From SAR324 cluster bacterium (lineage in GTDB: Bacteria > SAR324 > NAC60-12): a DNA stretch of 64,000 nt. Positions within the stretch are counted from its first letter, which is position 1; each line of letters begins with the position of its first letter. A program made the translations under genes and the position numbers. The stretch lies in contig JANQJU010000060.1 in assembly GCA_028281495.1 (NCBI GenBank), positions 124,001 to 188,000 of the forward strand, in the 5' to 3' direction. The notes under the pieces are model-generated. The model ran no database searches, was not told the DNA's origin, and saw only the letters and a list, made by a program, of their open reading frames with translations. Below are positions 8,646 to 17,534 of the stretch, piece after piece.

Positions 8646-10469
8646 ATGAAAGACCTCATCATCAACGACAGAATTCGAAACATTGCCATCATCGCCCATG
8701 TCGACCATGGAAAAACAACATTGGTAGATCAAATGTTTCGCCAAAGTGGCCTATTCCGCGAAAATCAAGAAGTCGACGAACGCATTATGGATCGAATGGA
8801 CTTAGAAAGAGAGCGGGGTATCACAATCGCAGCAAAAAATTGTTCGATCAGTTGGAACGGTACGAAAATCAACATCCTAGACACACCTGGTCACGCCGAC
8901 TTTGGAGGGGAAGTAGAACGAGCTTTGATGATGGTGGATGGAGCAATATTATTGGTCGACGCTTCAGAAGGTCCGTTGCCACAAACTCGTTTCGTTTTAA
9001 AAAAGGCATTAGAAAACCATTTAAAAATTATTGTAGTTATCAACAAAATTGATCGTCAGGATGCCCAAGTTGAAGCAGTTCTAGATGCCGTTTACGATTT
9101 GTTTATCGATCTGGATGCCGATGAAGAACAAATTGAGTTTTCAGTCCTCTACGCGATTGGAAGAGACGGCGTCGCAAAACATGAGCTTGATGACGAGTCC
9201 AATAATCTCATCCCCTTGTTTGAGACGATTCTGAGGGAAATACCAGGACCTTCTCACCATCCCAAAGAGCCATTTCAAATGTTAGTGACCGATCTGGATT
9301 ATTCAGACTATCTGGGACGATTGGCCATAGGACGAATCGCTCATGGAACCATTCGAAAAAATGAAGCGATGGTTTGTATCGATGTTGAAGGAAATCAACG
9401 AGCACTTCGAGTTTCGAAGCTTCAAGTATACGACGGGCTAGGAATGGCAGAAGTGGACGATGCAGACCCAGGAGATATTCTGATTCTTTCCGGCATCGAG
9501 GAAATCCATATTGGCGACACGATCTGTACCAAAGAACAACCCAAAGCTTTGAAACGCATCACGGTGGACGAGCCAACAATCGCCATGTTTTTCTATACCA
9601 ACACCTCGCCTTTTTCTGGCCAAGAGGGAAAATTGGTGCAAGCTAACAAAATCAAAGAACGGCTTTATAAAGAAACGCTTCGCAACGTCTCGATGCAGTG
9701 CGACGAAACCGATGATGCTGAACGGTTCTTGGTAAAGGGCCGAGGTGAGCTTCAGATGGCAGTGCTCGTTGAGACTATGCGTCGAGAGGGGTACGAGTTA
9801 GGAATCGGGCGTCCAGAAGTGATTTATAAAGAAGAAAACGGCCAACGATTGGAGCCGATCGAACAAGTCTACATCGATTGTCAGGAAGACTTTTTAGGGA
9901 TCGTTTCTGAAAAACTATCACAAAGGAAAGGACGTATGGTGAATCTAGTCAACCACGGCAGTGGACGGATTCGAGTTCAATTTGACATACCGTCCCGCGG
10001 TCTGATTGGATATCGAAATGAATTTTTAACGGATACTCGTGGTACGGGAATTCTCAATTCTTACCTTTCAGGATATGAGCCTTTCCGAGGAAACTTTCCG
10101 ACCCGGTTCACCGGATCAATCATTGCGGATCGCCAAGGTAAAGCTGTTCCCTATGCCCTATTTAATCTAGAGCCGAGAGGTACATTGTTTATTACTCCAG
10201 GAGAGCGAGTCTACGAAGGCATGATTGTCGGAGAACACAATCGGGAATCGGATCTCAACGTGAATGCGTGCAAGGAAAAAAAGCTCACCAACATCCGGGC
10301 ATCAGGTAAAGATGAAAGTGTGGTGCTTACTCCAATCACTCCAATGACTTTAGAACGGGCCATTGAATTCATCAATGAAGGAGAAATTGTGGAAGTTACC
10401 CCCAAAAGTATTCGTCTCCGAAAAATGGAACTTTCTGCTTCAGCGCGGCATGTCAATCGCCCTCGCTGA
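8646..10469 (+). CDS. typA: Ribosome-associated GTPase TypA/BipA
   Basis: This 607-residue translation-factor GTPase acts on the ribosome in stress and assembly. All GTPase motifs are present: AHVDHGKTT (P-loop), RERGITIAAKN (switch I), DTPGHADFGGEVER (switch II), and NKID. The C-terminal part contains the family phrases GRGELQMAVLVETMRREGYE and PSRGLIGYRNEF. The length fits the family. A good ribosome binding site (GGGAG) precedes the ATG. It is flanked by an unrelated GNAT gene and a convergent HD gene and seems to be its own transcription unit. Confidence 0.97.
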   Translation: MKDLIINDRIRNIAIIAHVDHGKTTLVDQMFRQSGLFRENQEVDERIMDRMDLERERGITIAAKNCSISWNGTKINILDTPGHADFGGEVERALMMVDGAILLVDASEGPLPQTRFVLKKALENHLKIIVVINKIDRQDAQVEAVLDAVYDLFIDLDADEEQIEFSVLYAIGRDGVAKHELDDESNNLIPLFETILREIPGPSHHPKEPFQMLVTDLDYSDYLGRLAIGRIAHGTIRKNEAMVCIDVEGNQRALRVSKLQVYDGLGMAEVDDADPGDILILSGIEEIHIGDTICTKEQPKALKRITVDEPTIAMFFYTNTSPFSGQEGKLVQANKIKERLYKETLRNVSMQCDETDDAERFLVKGRGELQMAVLVETMRREGYELGIGRPEVIYKEENGQRLEPIEQVYIDCQEDFLGIVSEKLSQRKGRMVNLVNHGSGRIRVQFDIPSRGLIGYRNEFLTDTRGTGILNSYLSGYEPFRGNFPTRFTGSIIADRQGKAVPYALFNLEPRGTLFITPGERVYEGMIVGEHNRESDLNVNACKEKKLTNIRASGKDESVVLTPITPMTLERAIEFINEGEIVEVTPKSIRLRKMELSASARHVNRPR

Positions 10470-10475
10470 TGAGGA

Positions 10476-11033
10476 CTAATACAATATGGCTTTCCACCAA
10501 TCGGTCGGGTCGGTGTTTTTTAGCTCATATAAAAGGCGATTCGCAGAATCTGTATGCAAAGCACCTTCCACTGATTCGATCCAAAGTTGAGCCTCTGGAT
10601 AACCGCGTTTGATTAACTCCTTTGCTGTAAAGGCCATCTCCAGTTTGTCTGCATCTTTTGCTATTTTTCCAGCTTTGGTTTCGGTGGCCGCCACTTCTTT
10701 CCACATGGCTAGCATTGTTTCACCGATCTCTCCTAATGAATCGGTTTGAGCTTGTACTACGTTTTCCTGATCGTATTTTCCATAAACTTTTGCCACCATA
10801 TCGGGGTCGCCGATTCGCGTTTCTGCCATATCATGGAAAACAACCAGTGTAGTCACATAGTTGGGGTCAGGGTGCCCTTCTAATTTAGCCAAAATATAGG
10901 CAAGTTGAGAAGCCCGTAACGAATGCTCTGCCACATTTTCAGTTTTCAATCCGAGTCTCAGCCAACCACGTCTATCTTCCAAACGGAGTTGCCCCAACTC
11001 AAAGATCAAGTTTGCGTAGTTCTTCATTGTCAT
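10476..11033 (-). CDS. HD-domain phosphohydrolase, YfbR-like
   Basis: This is a 185-residue HD-superfamily hydrolase. Metal and catalytic residues are visible in VAEHSLRASQ, FHDMAETRIGD and KDADKLEM. This pattern belongs to the YfbR-like 5'-deoxynucleotidase group, which removes the phosphate from deoxynucleoside monophosphates. A GGAG lies seven bases before the ATG. It is the last gene of a tight minus-strand unit behind an SGNH hydrolase (14 bp gap) and a wax-ester-synthase-like gene. That context does not point to nucleotide salvage, so the substrate remains open. Confidence 0.8.
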   Translation of the reverse strand: MTMKNYANLIFELGQLRLEDRRGWLRLGLKTENVAEHSLRASQLAYILAKLEGHPDPNYVTTLVVFHDMAETRIGDPDMVAKVYGKYDQENVVQAQTDSLGEIGETMLAMWKEVAATETKAGKIAKDADKLEMAFTAKELIKRGYPEAQLWIESVEGALHTDSANRLLYELKNTDPTDWWKAILY

Positions 11034-11047
11034 TATTGACTCCTTGT

Positions 11048-12262
11048 TCAGTCTGTCTCTCGATAAAATGAAAATATTTGATTCTGTTTAATCCAATTCG
11101 TGATGGCTTCAGCGGCAATTCGGTGTCCTTGGACGTTCCAATGTCCATCCCAAGCCCAATTGAAAGCTCCTCCTGAAGTCAAAGCGTTACGGAATGATGG
11201 AGTAAGGTCGAAGAAAGGAATTTTTTGTTCATTAGCCCATTTTTCAAGTTGGTTTTGTAATGCCGTATTCTCGTAGGACCATTTCTCTTGAATTGGAGGG
11301 GAAATCGGAACTTTTTTTCGAAACGCTGTTTCATGGTGAGGGTCGTATTGAAATGCTGCCGGGAAAAACAATACCGCCACTTCTATATTATGCTGCTGTG
11401 CTTGTTTCACGATTTCAGTCAGCAATATCTTCATCGTTTTCCATTTTTGCTGTGCTTCGAGATTCGCAAGGTCCAATGATTCCCAGTAATAGGGTTTGAG
11501 TAAACCTGCCGACAAGATATTGCCATGAAATTCACCTCGATTGGTCGCCTCAACCAAATCCATAGGTAAAGAGGTTTTCCACAAATCAACCTGAGAGACC
11601 TCTATTTTTTGTTTACGAGCTCTTTTCTCAACAGCTTCTATGAAATTGTCGGTTGAGGTGATCTCTGTATGTTCTTTCTGCAACTGATATTTCTTAAGCA
11701 AGGAAGTTATTCGAGGAAATAAGAGGTGAGCTACTTTATTATAACGATAGCGTAAAGGCACATAGTAAAAATCCTTTGGTTTCTCCTTGATTGAAGTGTT
11801 TGGTAAATCATTTGCGAATAGCGAAATCAATAAAGCGTCAGGTTTGTATCGAAGCCCTACATTAAGAAAAAGGCGGCCATATTCTAACGGTCCAGTACCA
11901 CTTAGGCCTCCGTTAATAAATGCTACTCGATTAGATGTAAAACTTTGTTCCATCAGTCGAGTATAAGTCTCGTTTGCTTCGACACCAGTTCCTTCTGTGT
12001 AGGAATCGCCAACAACAAAAACACGAAATTCGGATTCCTTTTTTTCGAGTGAAATTTCAGGATAGCGCAAGCCTTGGCTATTGGTCTCAAATTTATAAGT
12101 GAATTCAATATTCTTGCGAATTTCGGAAAAGTTAGGAGGGTGCGCATATTGCGGATGGATCTTTTCAGGAAACCCTAACAATCCTAATATTCGATCTCCA
12201 ATAAATAAGCATCCAAATACGGAAATTCCAATAAGTAAGCAATTGAAAAGAAAAGACTTCAT
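11048..12262 (-). CDS. Membrane-anchored SGNH/GDSL hydrolase
   Basis: This protein of about 404 residues starts at ATG 12262, preceded by AAGGGA. A TTG five codons earlier overlaps the upstream stop but is less likely. An N-terminal hydrophobic segment anchors or exports it. The SGNH catalytic blocks are clear: VVGDSYTEGTG with the nucleophilic serine, the GGLSGTG block, LFANDL with the asparagine, and DGHWNVQGH with the Asp-His pair near the C-terminus. It would hydrolyse or transfer an ester, acting outside the inner membrane. Tight linkage to an acyltransferase gene suggests a lipid or acyl ester substrate, which is inference. Confidence 0.85.
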   Translation of the reverse strand: MKSFLFNCLLIGISVFGCLFIGDRILGLLGFPEKIHPQYAHPPNFSEIRKNIEFTYKFETNSQGLRYPEISLEKKESEFRVFVVGDSYTEGTGVEANETYTRLMEQSFTSNRVAFINGGLSGTGPLEYGRLFLNVGLRYKPDALLISLFANDLPNTSIKEKPKDFYYVPLRYRYNKVAHLLFPRITSLLKKYQLQKEHTEITSTDNFIEAVEKRARKQKIEVSQVDLWKTSLPMDLVEATNRGEFHGNILSAGLLKPYYWESLDLANLEAQQKWKTMKILLTEIVKQAQQHNIEVAVLFFPAAFQYDPHHETAFRKKVPISPPIQEKWSYENTALQNQLEKWANEQKIPFFDLTPSFRNALTSGGAFNWAWDGHWNVQGHRIAAEAITNWIKQNQIFSFYRETD

Positions 12263-12273
12263 TGGAGTTCCCT

Positions 12274-13704
12274 TCAATGGGTTTCATCTTCGTGATTGTT
12301 AGTGAGTTTTTCCAATTCTTCCACTGCATCTCGAACGTATTGAATGAAAACTGGCAAGTCAGGCATGATTTCACGACAGGAAGTAGAGCTAATGCTGAGT
12401 GTCCCTGAGTAGCTTTGGATGACGATGATTAGACCAATTCCGTCGAGAATTGGTGCGGTCCCAAAAGTTGCGTACATCTTGGCTTCATACATATAAAGCG
12501 GTATTTGAGGACCTGGCACATTGGTTATGATGACATTGTAAAACGGAGTATGTTTTTGGGAAATATCCATACGAGTGTACAAGCGTGAGGCCAAATTCCC
12601 TAAAGAGTAAGGAATGAACGTACTATAATCGATCAGTTTTTTTGCGTCAGTTGCGTTGTGATAAATTTTGGAACTACTGGTACTTTTGTGAATTTTTTGA
12701 ACACGTTTCTTTAGGTCGGGTTCATCAGTAGCTAGGGAAGCAACATATGCAGAAACTCTGTTACCTTGAGTTCCTTTTTCGTCTTCATCACGAATGTTTA
12801 CCGGCAGCATCGCTGTTAATGGTACTTCTGGCAGTTCTCCTTTATCAATCAAATACCTACGAAGTGCTGTGGCACAAATCGTAAGAACTGCATCATTGAG
12901 AGTGACATCAAAGGCGTTTTTAATGGTTTTGATTCGGCTTAAGGAAAATAGTGCTGAATCCCAAACGCGATGTGGAGTGACGGTATTGTTGAAACGAGTC
13001 CGAGGGGCTGTAAATGGCATTTGAGGAGGTTTTATTTTTTTAACTTGCCACAAGGCACCAGCAACAGTGGCACTTTTTATTGTCTTTGGTAGCATGCGGG
13101 CGAGTTCAATAGGATTCTTAACCGCATTCATTAGTGCTTTGTGTAAAAGTTCACGTTCAGATGGAATTGGCTCAGAAGTCCAGGGCTCCGATGAAGTCGA
13201 TTGAGTTGCATTTGGTTGGGTATCTAAAACAGCTCCTTGCATTTCTGCCCCCGATGCCCCGTCGATTGCCGAGTGATGGATTTTGCTGATCAACGCAAAT
13301 GTCCCTTTTTTCACGCCTGCAATTGCGTCGAGACCTTCCACGAAGGTCATTTCCCACAAGGGGCGAGATCGGTCTAGCGGAATACTAAAAATATGTGCAG
13401 CCAATTTCGAGAGTTGTTGCCATGTGCCAGGTTGCGGCAATGCCATATGATGCAAATGAAAATCGATATCGAAGTTTGGGTCTTCGATCCAATAAGGATA
13501 ACCCAAATTCATAGGCACGTTAACGAGACGCTCTCGTGTGGTCCGAACCACATGCAGCCGTGTGGTTAAAAAATTACGATAGTTTTCAATATCAAATTTT
13601 TTATCGACTGGAGGTTCGAAGATGGCGACACCTCCTACATGCATTGGAGCATTAGGGGTTTCTAAATATAAAAAAGCCGCATCTAAACCGGATAGCTGTT
13701 GCAT
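12274..13704 (-). CDS. Wax ester synthase/diacylglycerol acyltransferase (WS/DGAT)
   Basis: This 476-residue acyltransferase would join fatty acyl-CoA to a fatty alcohol or diacylglycerol, giving wax esters or triacylglycerol. The N-terminus MQQLSGLDAAFLYLETP is diagnostic. The catalytic motif HHSAIDG (HHxxxDG) is intact near residue 142. Later family phrases are PVNIRDEDEKGTQGNRVSAY and NVIITNVPGPQIPLYMY. A GGGGA sits five bases before the ATG. Its stop lies 11 bp before the SGNH hydrolase ATG, suggesting co-translation. This points to storage lipid production in the host. Confidence 0.93.
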   Translation of the reverse strand: MQQLSGLDAAFLYLETPNAPMHVGGVAIFEPPVDKKFDIENYRNFLTTRLHVVRTTRERLVNVPMNLGYPYWIEDPNFDIDFHLHHMALPQPGTWQQLSKLAAHIFSIPLDRSRPLWEMTFVEGLDAIAGVKKGTFALISKIHHSAIDGASGAEMQGAVLDTQPNATQSTSSEPWTSEPIPSERELLHKALMNAVKNPIELARMLPKTIKSATVAGALWQVKKIKPPQMPFTAPRTRFNNTVTPHRVWDSALFSLSRIKTIKNAFDVTLNDAVLTICATALRRYLIDKGELPEVPLTAMLPVNIRDEDEKGTQGNRVSAYVASLATDEPDLKKRVQKIHKSTSSSKIYHNATDAKKLIDYSTFIPYSLGNLASRLYTRMDISQKHTPFYNVIITNVPGPQIPLYMYEAKMYATFGTAPILDGIGLIIVIQSYSGTLSISSTSCREIMPDLPVFIQYVRDAVEELEKLTNNHEDETH

Positions 13705-14023
13705 GATTTCCCCTTTCTTTTACGAAGATTGCCAATTCCTATCTTTTGGTTGGAACTATGGTGTCAATCAAGTAGTTTCTTGATGGAAAAGCATTGTCTC
13801 AATAGATAATGGATTAAGCGGCAGTTTGACAGAGAGTTTCTGTATTTCCAAGCTTCGCTAACATTTTAAAAGCTTTGGTTCAATTATCTAGTTAATAAAT
13901 TTCTGGGTATATTATGATAAATTAAAAAACCAAATTTCGCCCAAACTCACTCAATACCCTCACAAAAGCATCAAAATAAAAGCCTACACTTTTAACTATA
14001 AAAACCAGTTTAAAAAAGCGTAT
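13705..14023. other. Intergenic region, no gene seen
   Basis: This 319-bp AT-rich stretch lies upstream of the WS/DGAT gene and downstream of the CobW gene. It must hold the promoter of the WS/DGAT-SGNH-HD unit. I see no ORF with a credible start, no RNA gene and no strong hairpin. Confidence 0.5.
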
Positions 14024-15031
14024 TTAGCCATTCTCTACTAAACAGCTAAATAGCATCTCTTCCCAATTTTCAATAATATCGGTAGAGATAATTTCAATGC
14101 GACTTTCACTGGCATCGTCCAATTCTAACTCTAGCAGAGCACTATCAGATAGATTATAACCGAACACTCCGTTTGTTGTTATAAAAATAGCCTTCAATCG
14201 TTCAACCTTGAGACCACTCAAAAATGTAATAAGCTTTAAGTGATCAAACACTTTGATAGGAGAAAACCTCCACCCAATGCTTTGGTAACCCTCACCACGG
14301 TTACTGGCTTTTAAATAGCCACACTTAGGAATCGACTCAATAGAAATATTGGGGCTTGGGTCGCTTGGAGACAGATGATGGTGGTGGGGGGGGACTGATT
14401 TTGTTTTTCCTTCGAGCAACTCGGACGCAAAAATTCCTTGTTCAGTAAACATAACCTGAACTTGAGGAGATCCCTTTTCCCTAGCATATGCTTCAAGATT
14501 AGCTTTGTCTTCGGTTCGGTAAAGATCTTGTTTGTTGCCAACTAGGATATCTGCGATAGCAATTTGTTGATTGAAAGTATCGTGGTTTGTGTATCGAGTG
14601 TCAGATAATTTACGTGCATCTACCAACGTGACAATTTTTTGAATGGACAACACGTTTCGATAATGATCCTCTGAAAGAACCCCTAATACTTCAATTGGGT
14701 GCCCAATTCCTGTTGGCTCAATCAATAATCGATCAGGCTGGGCACGAGTTAGCAAAAAGTTCAACGCAACCTGCATAGGTAAGCCTGCAGTACAACACAT
14801 ACATCCACCCGGTACTTCCTTGATAAACACTCCTTGTTCTTCACGGACTTGACCTTGAAACAGACTTCCATCTACTCCAATTTCTCCAAACTCGTTGACT
14901 AGCACTGCCCAACGTTCGTTGGCGGCCTTTTGTTTTAGCAAATGTAATATCGCGGTTGTTTTACCAGTTCCAAGAAAGCCGGTGATGATGTTCGTGGGAA
15001 TATTTGAAATGATTTTTTTACTAGGTTTCAT
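14024..15031 (-). CDS. CobW/COG0523 family metal-linked GTPase
   Basis: This GTPase of about 335 residues belongs to the CobW/YjiA/ZNG metallochaperone group. The P-loop is GFLGTGKTTA near the N-terminus, the metal-binding CxCC motif is seen as GGCMCC, and VGNKQDL serves as the guanine motif. A histidine-rich linker (PPHHHHL) precedes the C-terminal domain. Such proteins hand zinc, cobalt or related metals to client proteins. The start is ATG 15031; an in-frame TTG lies two codons earlier. The upstream gene on the same strand is a SlyD-like isomerase, another family known for metal binding. Confidence 0.9.
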   Translation of the reverse strand: MKPSKKIISNIPTNIITGFLGTGKTTAILHLLKQKAANERWAVLVNEFGEIGVDGSLFQGQVREEQGVFIKEVPGGCMCCTAGLPMQVALNFLLTRAQPDRLLIEPTGIGHPIEVLGVLSEDHYRNVLSIQKIVTLVDARKLSDTRYTNHDTFNQQIAIADILVGNKQDLYRTEDKANLEAYAREKGSPQVQVMFTEQGIFASELLEGKTKSVPPHHHHLSPSDPSPNISIESIPKCGYLKASNRGEGYQSIGWRFSPIKVFDHLKLITFLSGLKVERLKAIFITTNGVFGYNLSDSALLELELDDASESRIEIISTDIIENWEEMLFSCLVENG

Positions 15032-15249
15032 CGGCAAGCTGTTACATCTTTCAAAAGGTTAAGCTTAGTTTAAAAATTAATTTTATATACATTATGTATC
15101 CCTAACAAAAAGCTAGATTTTCCCAAACTTCAGTTAAATTAAGTTTAGCATTGTTAGCTTTTGGTTCGAGTACCTTAAACCAACGGCGATTCATTATGGT
15201 ACCTTTTTATTTGGCTATAAAATCAGCCAGCTTTGCTGCATACACAAGC

Positions 15250-15741
15250 TCAACAGCACCCACAATCTTTAGGTCTAATTTCTTTAGTATGTCCCCTTTT
15301 GATCTCATCAGCCGTAGCTTCTCGAACCTCAACAATTTTAACTTCAAAATTTAGGGTTTCTCCAGCAAGAGGATGATTTGCATCAATCGTTACCTCATCA
15401 CCATCAATTTGTGAGATCGTTGCTATCTGGCTTCTCATTCCATTTTGAATATGAAACTGCATTCCAACTTCCAATGTATCCACTCTCTGAAACGCATTAC
15501 TGGGAAAAATCTGGATTAAGTTATCATCTTTAATACCATAGCCCTCTTCTGGCGGAATCGATACTTGGAATTGATCCCCGGCAGATTTTCCTTCCAAAGA
15601 TTTTTCAAGGCCCGGAATAATACTCCTAAAGCCTTGAATGAAAATGAGAGGTTCATTTCCTTCGGAGGTATCAAGAATGTTCCCTTCGTTATTTGAAAGC
15701 GTGTAGTCAATTGATACAACTGAATTTGTAGTAATATGCAT
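15250..15741 (-). CDS. slyD: FKBP-type peptidyl-prolyl isomerase, SlyD-like
   Basis: This 163-residue protein has the SlyD arrangement: an FKBP half (SIDYTLSN, GNEPLIFIQG), then an insert-in-flap segment (PEEGYGI), then the returning FKBP strands (DANHPLAGETLNFEVKI). It would act as a cytoplasmic folding helper. The tail is much shorter than in Escherichia coli SlyD but ends in CGCC, which could still hold a metal ion. An AAGGA lies five bases before the ATG. The CobW GTPase gene follows after 218 bp on the same strand. Confidence 0.9.
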   Translation of the reverse strand: MHITTNSVVSIDYTLSNNEGNILDTSEGNEPLIFIQGFRSIIPGLEKSLEGKSAGDQFQVSIPPEEGYGIKDDNLIQIFPSNAFQRVDTLEVGMQFHIQNGMRSQIATISQIDGDEVTIDANHPLAGETLNFEVKIVEVREATADEIKRGHTKEIRPKDCGCC

Positions 15742-16500
15742 GTATTCCTTTTAAAGAAAGACTTCTTAAAATTGAGCGTTATTGTCTATTTGTGAATCAC
15801 TCCAATTCTAAAATAAACCTGAAGACGTTAATGGGCAAAACTATTTTCAAAATAGAACTTTGTCTATTTTTCAAACACGTTCTATTCGTTAAATCCTATG
15901 CTTATTTCGAAGATGGGTGGGTAATGCCCTTGATAAACATCGATAAATTATATATTCGATAATGTATCTTAACAAACATATACAAAATTTCGTACAAATG
16001 TGCTTTCTCTGTTCGAGAACAAAGTGCCAGATACTTGCAGTAATAAACCGATGGCCTTTTCTTGATGAGAAGTTGAAAGTTATTAGGTCAGCTTCTTATC
16101 AAGAGTGATTGTGAGATTTCGAAATTGCGAGATTTCGAGAATGTAGCTTTGAAGAAGAATTAGCGAGATTGTAAAGCGCATCGAGGGGGAGAAAGTTTGT
16201 CAACACTAAACTAGTTATAAAAAAATAGATCAACTCGATAATTTTAGCTCGCAGATCTATCGAAAGTCGAAGGTTTTTATTTGATTGGACCATTGGCATG
16301 CAAAAAAAACAAATTGCTTAAAACGAGCTATACGAGGTTTTTGTGAGATTTAGTGTCCAATACTGCCTGTCAGATGTTGAAAATTACAAAAATAGGAAGG
16401 GTTTAGGAGAGCGATTGAGATTTTTTGACTAAATTTCTTTGTGGAGAGTTCTGCAAATGAAATGGGGGCATCAACGCGCCCCCAGGAATATAAGAAATAT
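15742..16500. other. Gene-poor AT-rich region
   Basis: This 759-bp stretch has only short ORFs without ribosome binding sites or recognisable domains. Around 16108-16141 the phrase GAGATTTCGA occurs twice in near-tandem. The region separates slyD from a decayed PhoX gene and an IS remnant, so it is probably eroded DNA. Confidence 0.5.
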
Positions 16501-16989
16501 CTAACTGCCGATCTCACCACCATCATCTTTTGTGATAGCAACTACTGATGGGCGAGCAGGTGAACCACTTCCAATGTCCAGCCAGTCGGTTACAGGTCCA
16601 TCCCAAGTACCAGAATCTCCAGGATGCTGTACAGCTAAGAAGAGTGTTTTTCCATCCGGAGTAAATTCTGGCCCACACATTTCTGCATCAATGAACATGA
16701 AAAAGAGAATCGAGTTAAGGCTCGATCTGATCCAGTTATTTGAATCGCATACATTCCGTCGGGTAATCCTCGATTGAGAGCTCCATCGGTAGATATCCAA
16801 AGGACCTTCAGGATCAAATGTTAAATTATCAGGTGAAGATAACCATCCGTTTTCAGAAAAATCGGGATGATATTGTGCATCATGATCTTTTTCAGCAGGG
16901 TTACCACATTTAATAAAAATTTCCCAAGTACCAGTTGTTTGAGAGGAATTCCAGGAAGTGGAAGTGTTCGTTACTCCGTAGCTTTCCAT
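16501..16989 (-). pseudogene. phoX: PhoX-type alkaline phosphatase remnant (C-terminal part)
   Basis: The minus strand encodes the C-terminal part of a PhoX (DUF839) phosphatase. Diagnostic phrases are DAEMCGPEFTPDGKTLF, LAVQHPG and the natural end RPSVVAITKDDGG. The middle is out of frame: after LTFDPEGPL the family sequence continues in another frame (WISTDGALNRGLPDGMYAI), then returns to the first frame near DAEMCG. Two compensating single-base shifts near 16800 and 16703 explain this. The N-terminal two thirds of the enzyme, including most metal ligands, is absent. The locus is therefore a dead fragment beside an IS3 remnant. Confidence 0.8.
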
Positions 16990-17042
16990 GAGGAATCGTG
17001 TTGAAGAACTTCGAGAAGTCGATTTCCACTACATAAGGCCTG

Positions 17043-17129
17043 TTGTCCTACCCTCGATTTAGGTAACACTTTTTAAGTAGAGGCCAATTTGCTAATTTAC
17101 TTAAAACCTATTTAGCTGGAGGTCTCGCT
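17043..17129 (+). mobile_element. Possible left end of the decayed IS3-family element
   Basis: The sequence just upstream of the OrfA remnant begins TGTCCTACCCTCGATTTAGG and runs 87 bp to the OrfA start. IS3-family ends commonly start with TG. The matching right end was not found, so the boundary is tentative. Confidence 0.3.
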
Positions 17130-17381
17130 ATGAAAAAAAGTCGCTTTAGTGAAAGTCAGATCGTTTCCATCCTCAAAGAAGTGGAAACTGGATTGAGTGT
17201 CAAAAGAAGTCTGTCGCAACCATGAAATCAGTGCTCCCACCTATTACAAATGGAAGGCCAAATATGGAGGCTTGGAGGCTTCGGAACTCAAAGGATTCGT
17301 GAATTACAAGCTGAAAATAACCGTCTCAAGCCAATATATGCCAATTTGAGTTTCCTTGAAAACCAAACGCGTTTGTCATAG
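17130..17381 (+). pseudogene. IS3-family transposase OrfA remnant with two frameshifts
   Basis: Reading across frames gives a typical IS3/IS407-type OrfA: MKKSRFSESQIVSILKEVE, then EVCRNHEISAPTYYKWKAKY, GGLEASELK, then IRELQAENNRLK, a helix-turn-helix plus leucine zipper. One extra base near 17203 shifts the frame at VKEV, and a lost base near 17290 restores it. No OrfB follows; similarity stops at a TAG at 17379-17381. A GGAGG 10 bp upstream of the ATG is the original ribosome binding site. The element cannot move by itself. Confidence 0.8.
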
Positions 17382-17534
17382 GTGTGACATTATTATTTTC
17401 ATTATTGTTATTATCATTGTTTGGCCTTTTGTGAGTGTTTTTTGTTTTATAATTTAACATAATGTATCGAAAAATTTATTAGAAACAAAAAACTTATTCG
17501 TTAAATACTCGATTGAAGTCTCTGCTCAAATGCG

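Noticed and set aside
15102..15194. A 30-codon minus-strand frame (MNRRWFKVLEPK...) between slyD and the CobW gene
   Set aside because: It has a weak AAGG upstream but no family resemblance and is too short to support without expression data.
16978..17062. A plus-strand peptide (NRVEELREVDFHYIRP...) just before the IS remnant
   Set aside because: It might be the end of another transposase, but it is too short and has no start or clear relative.
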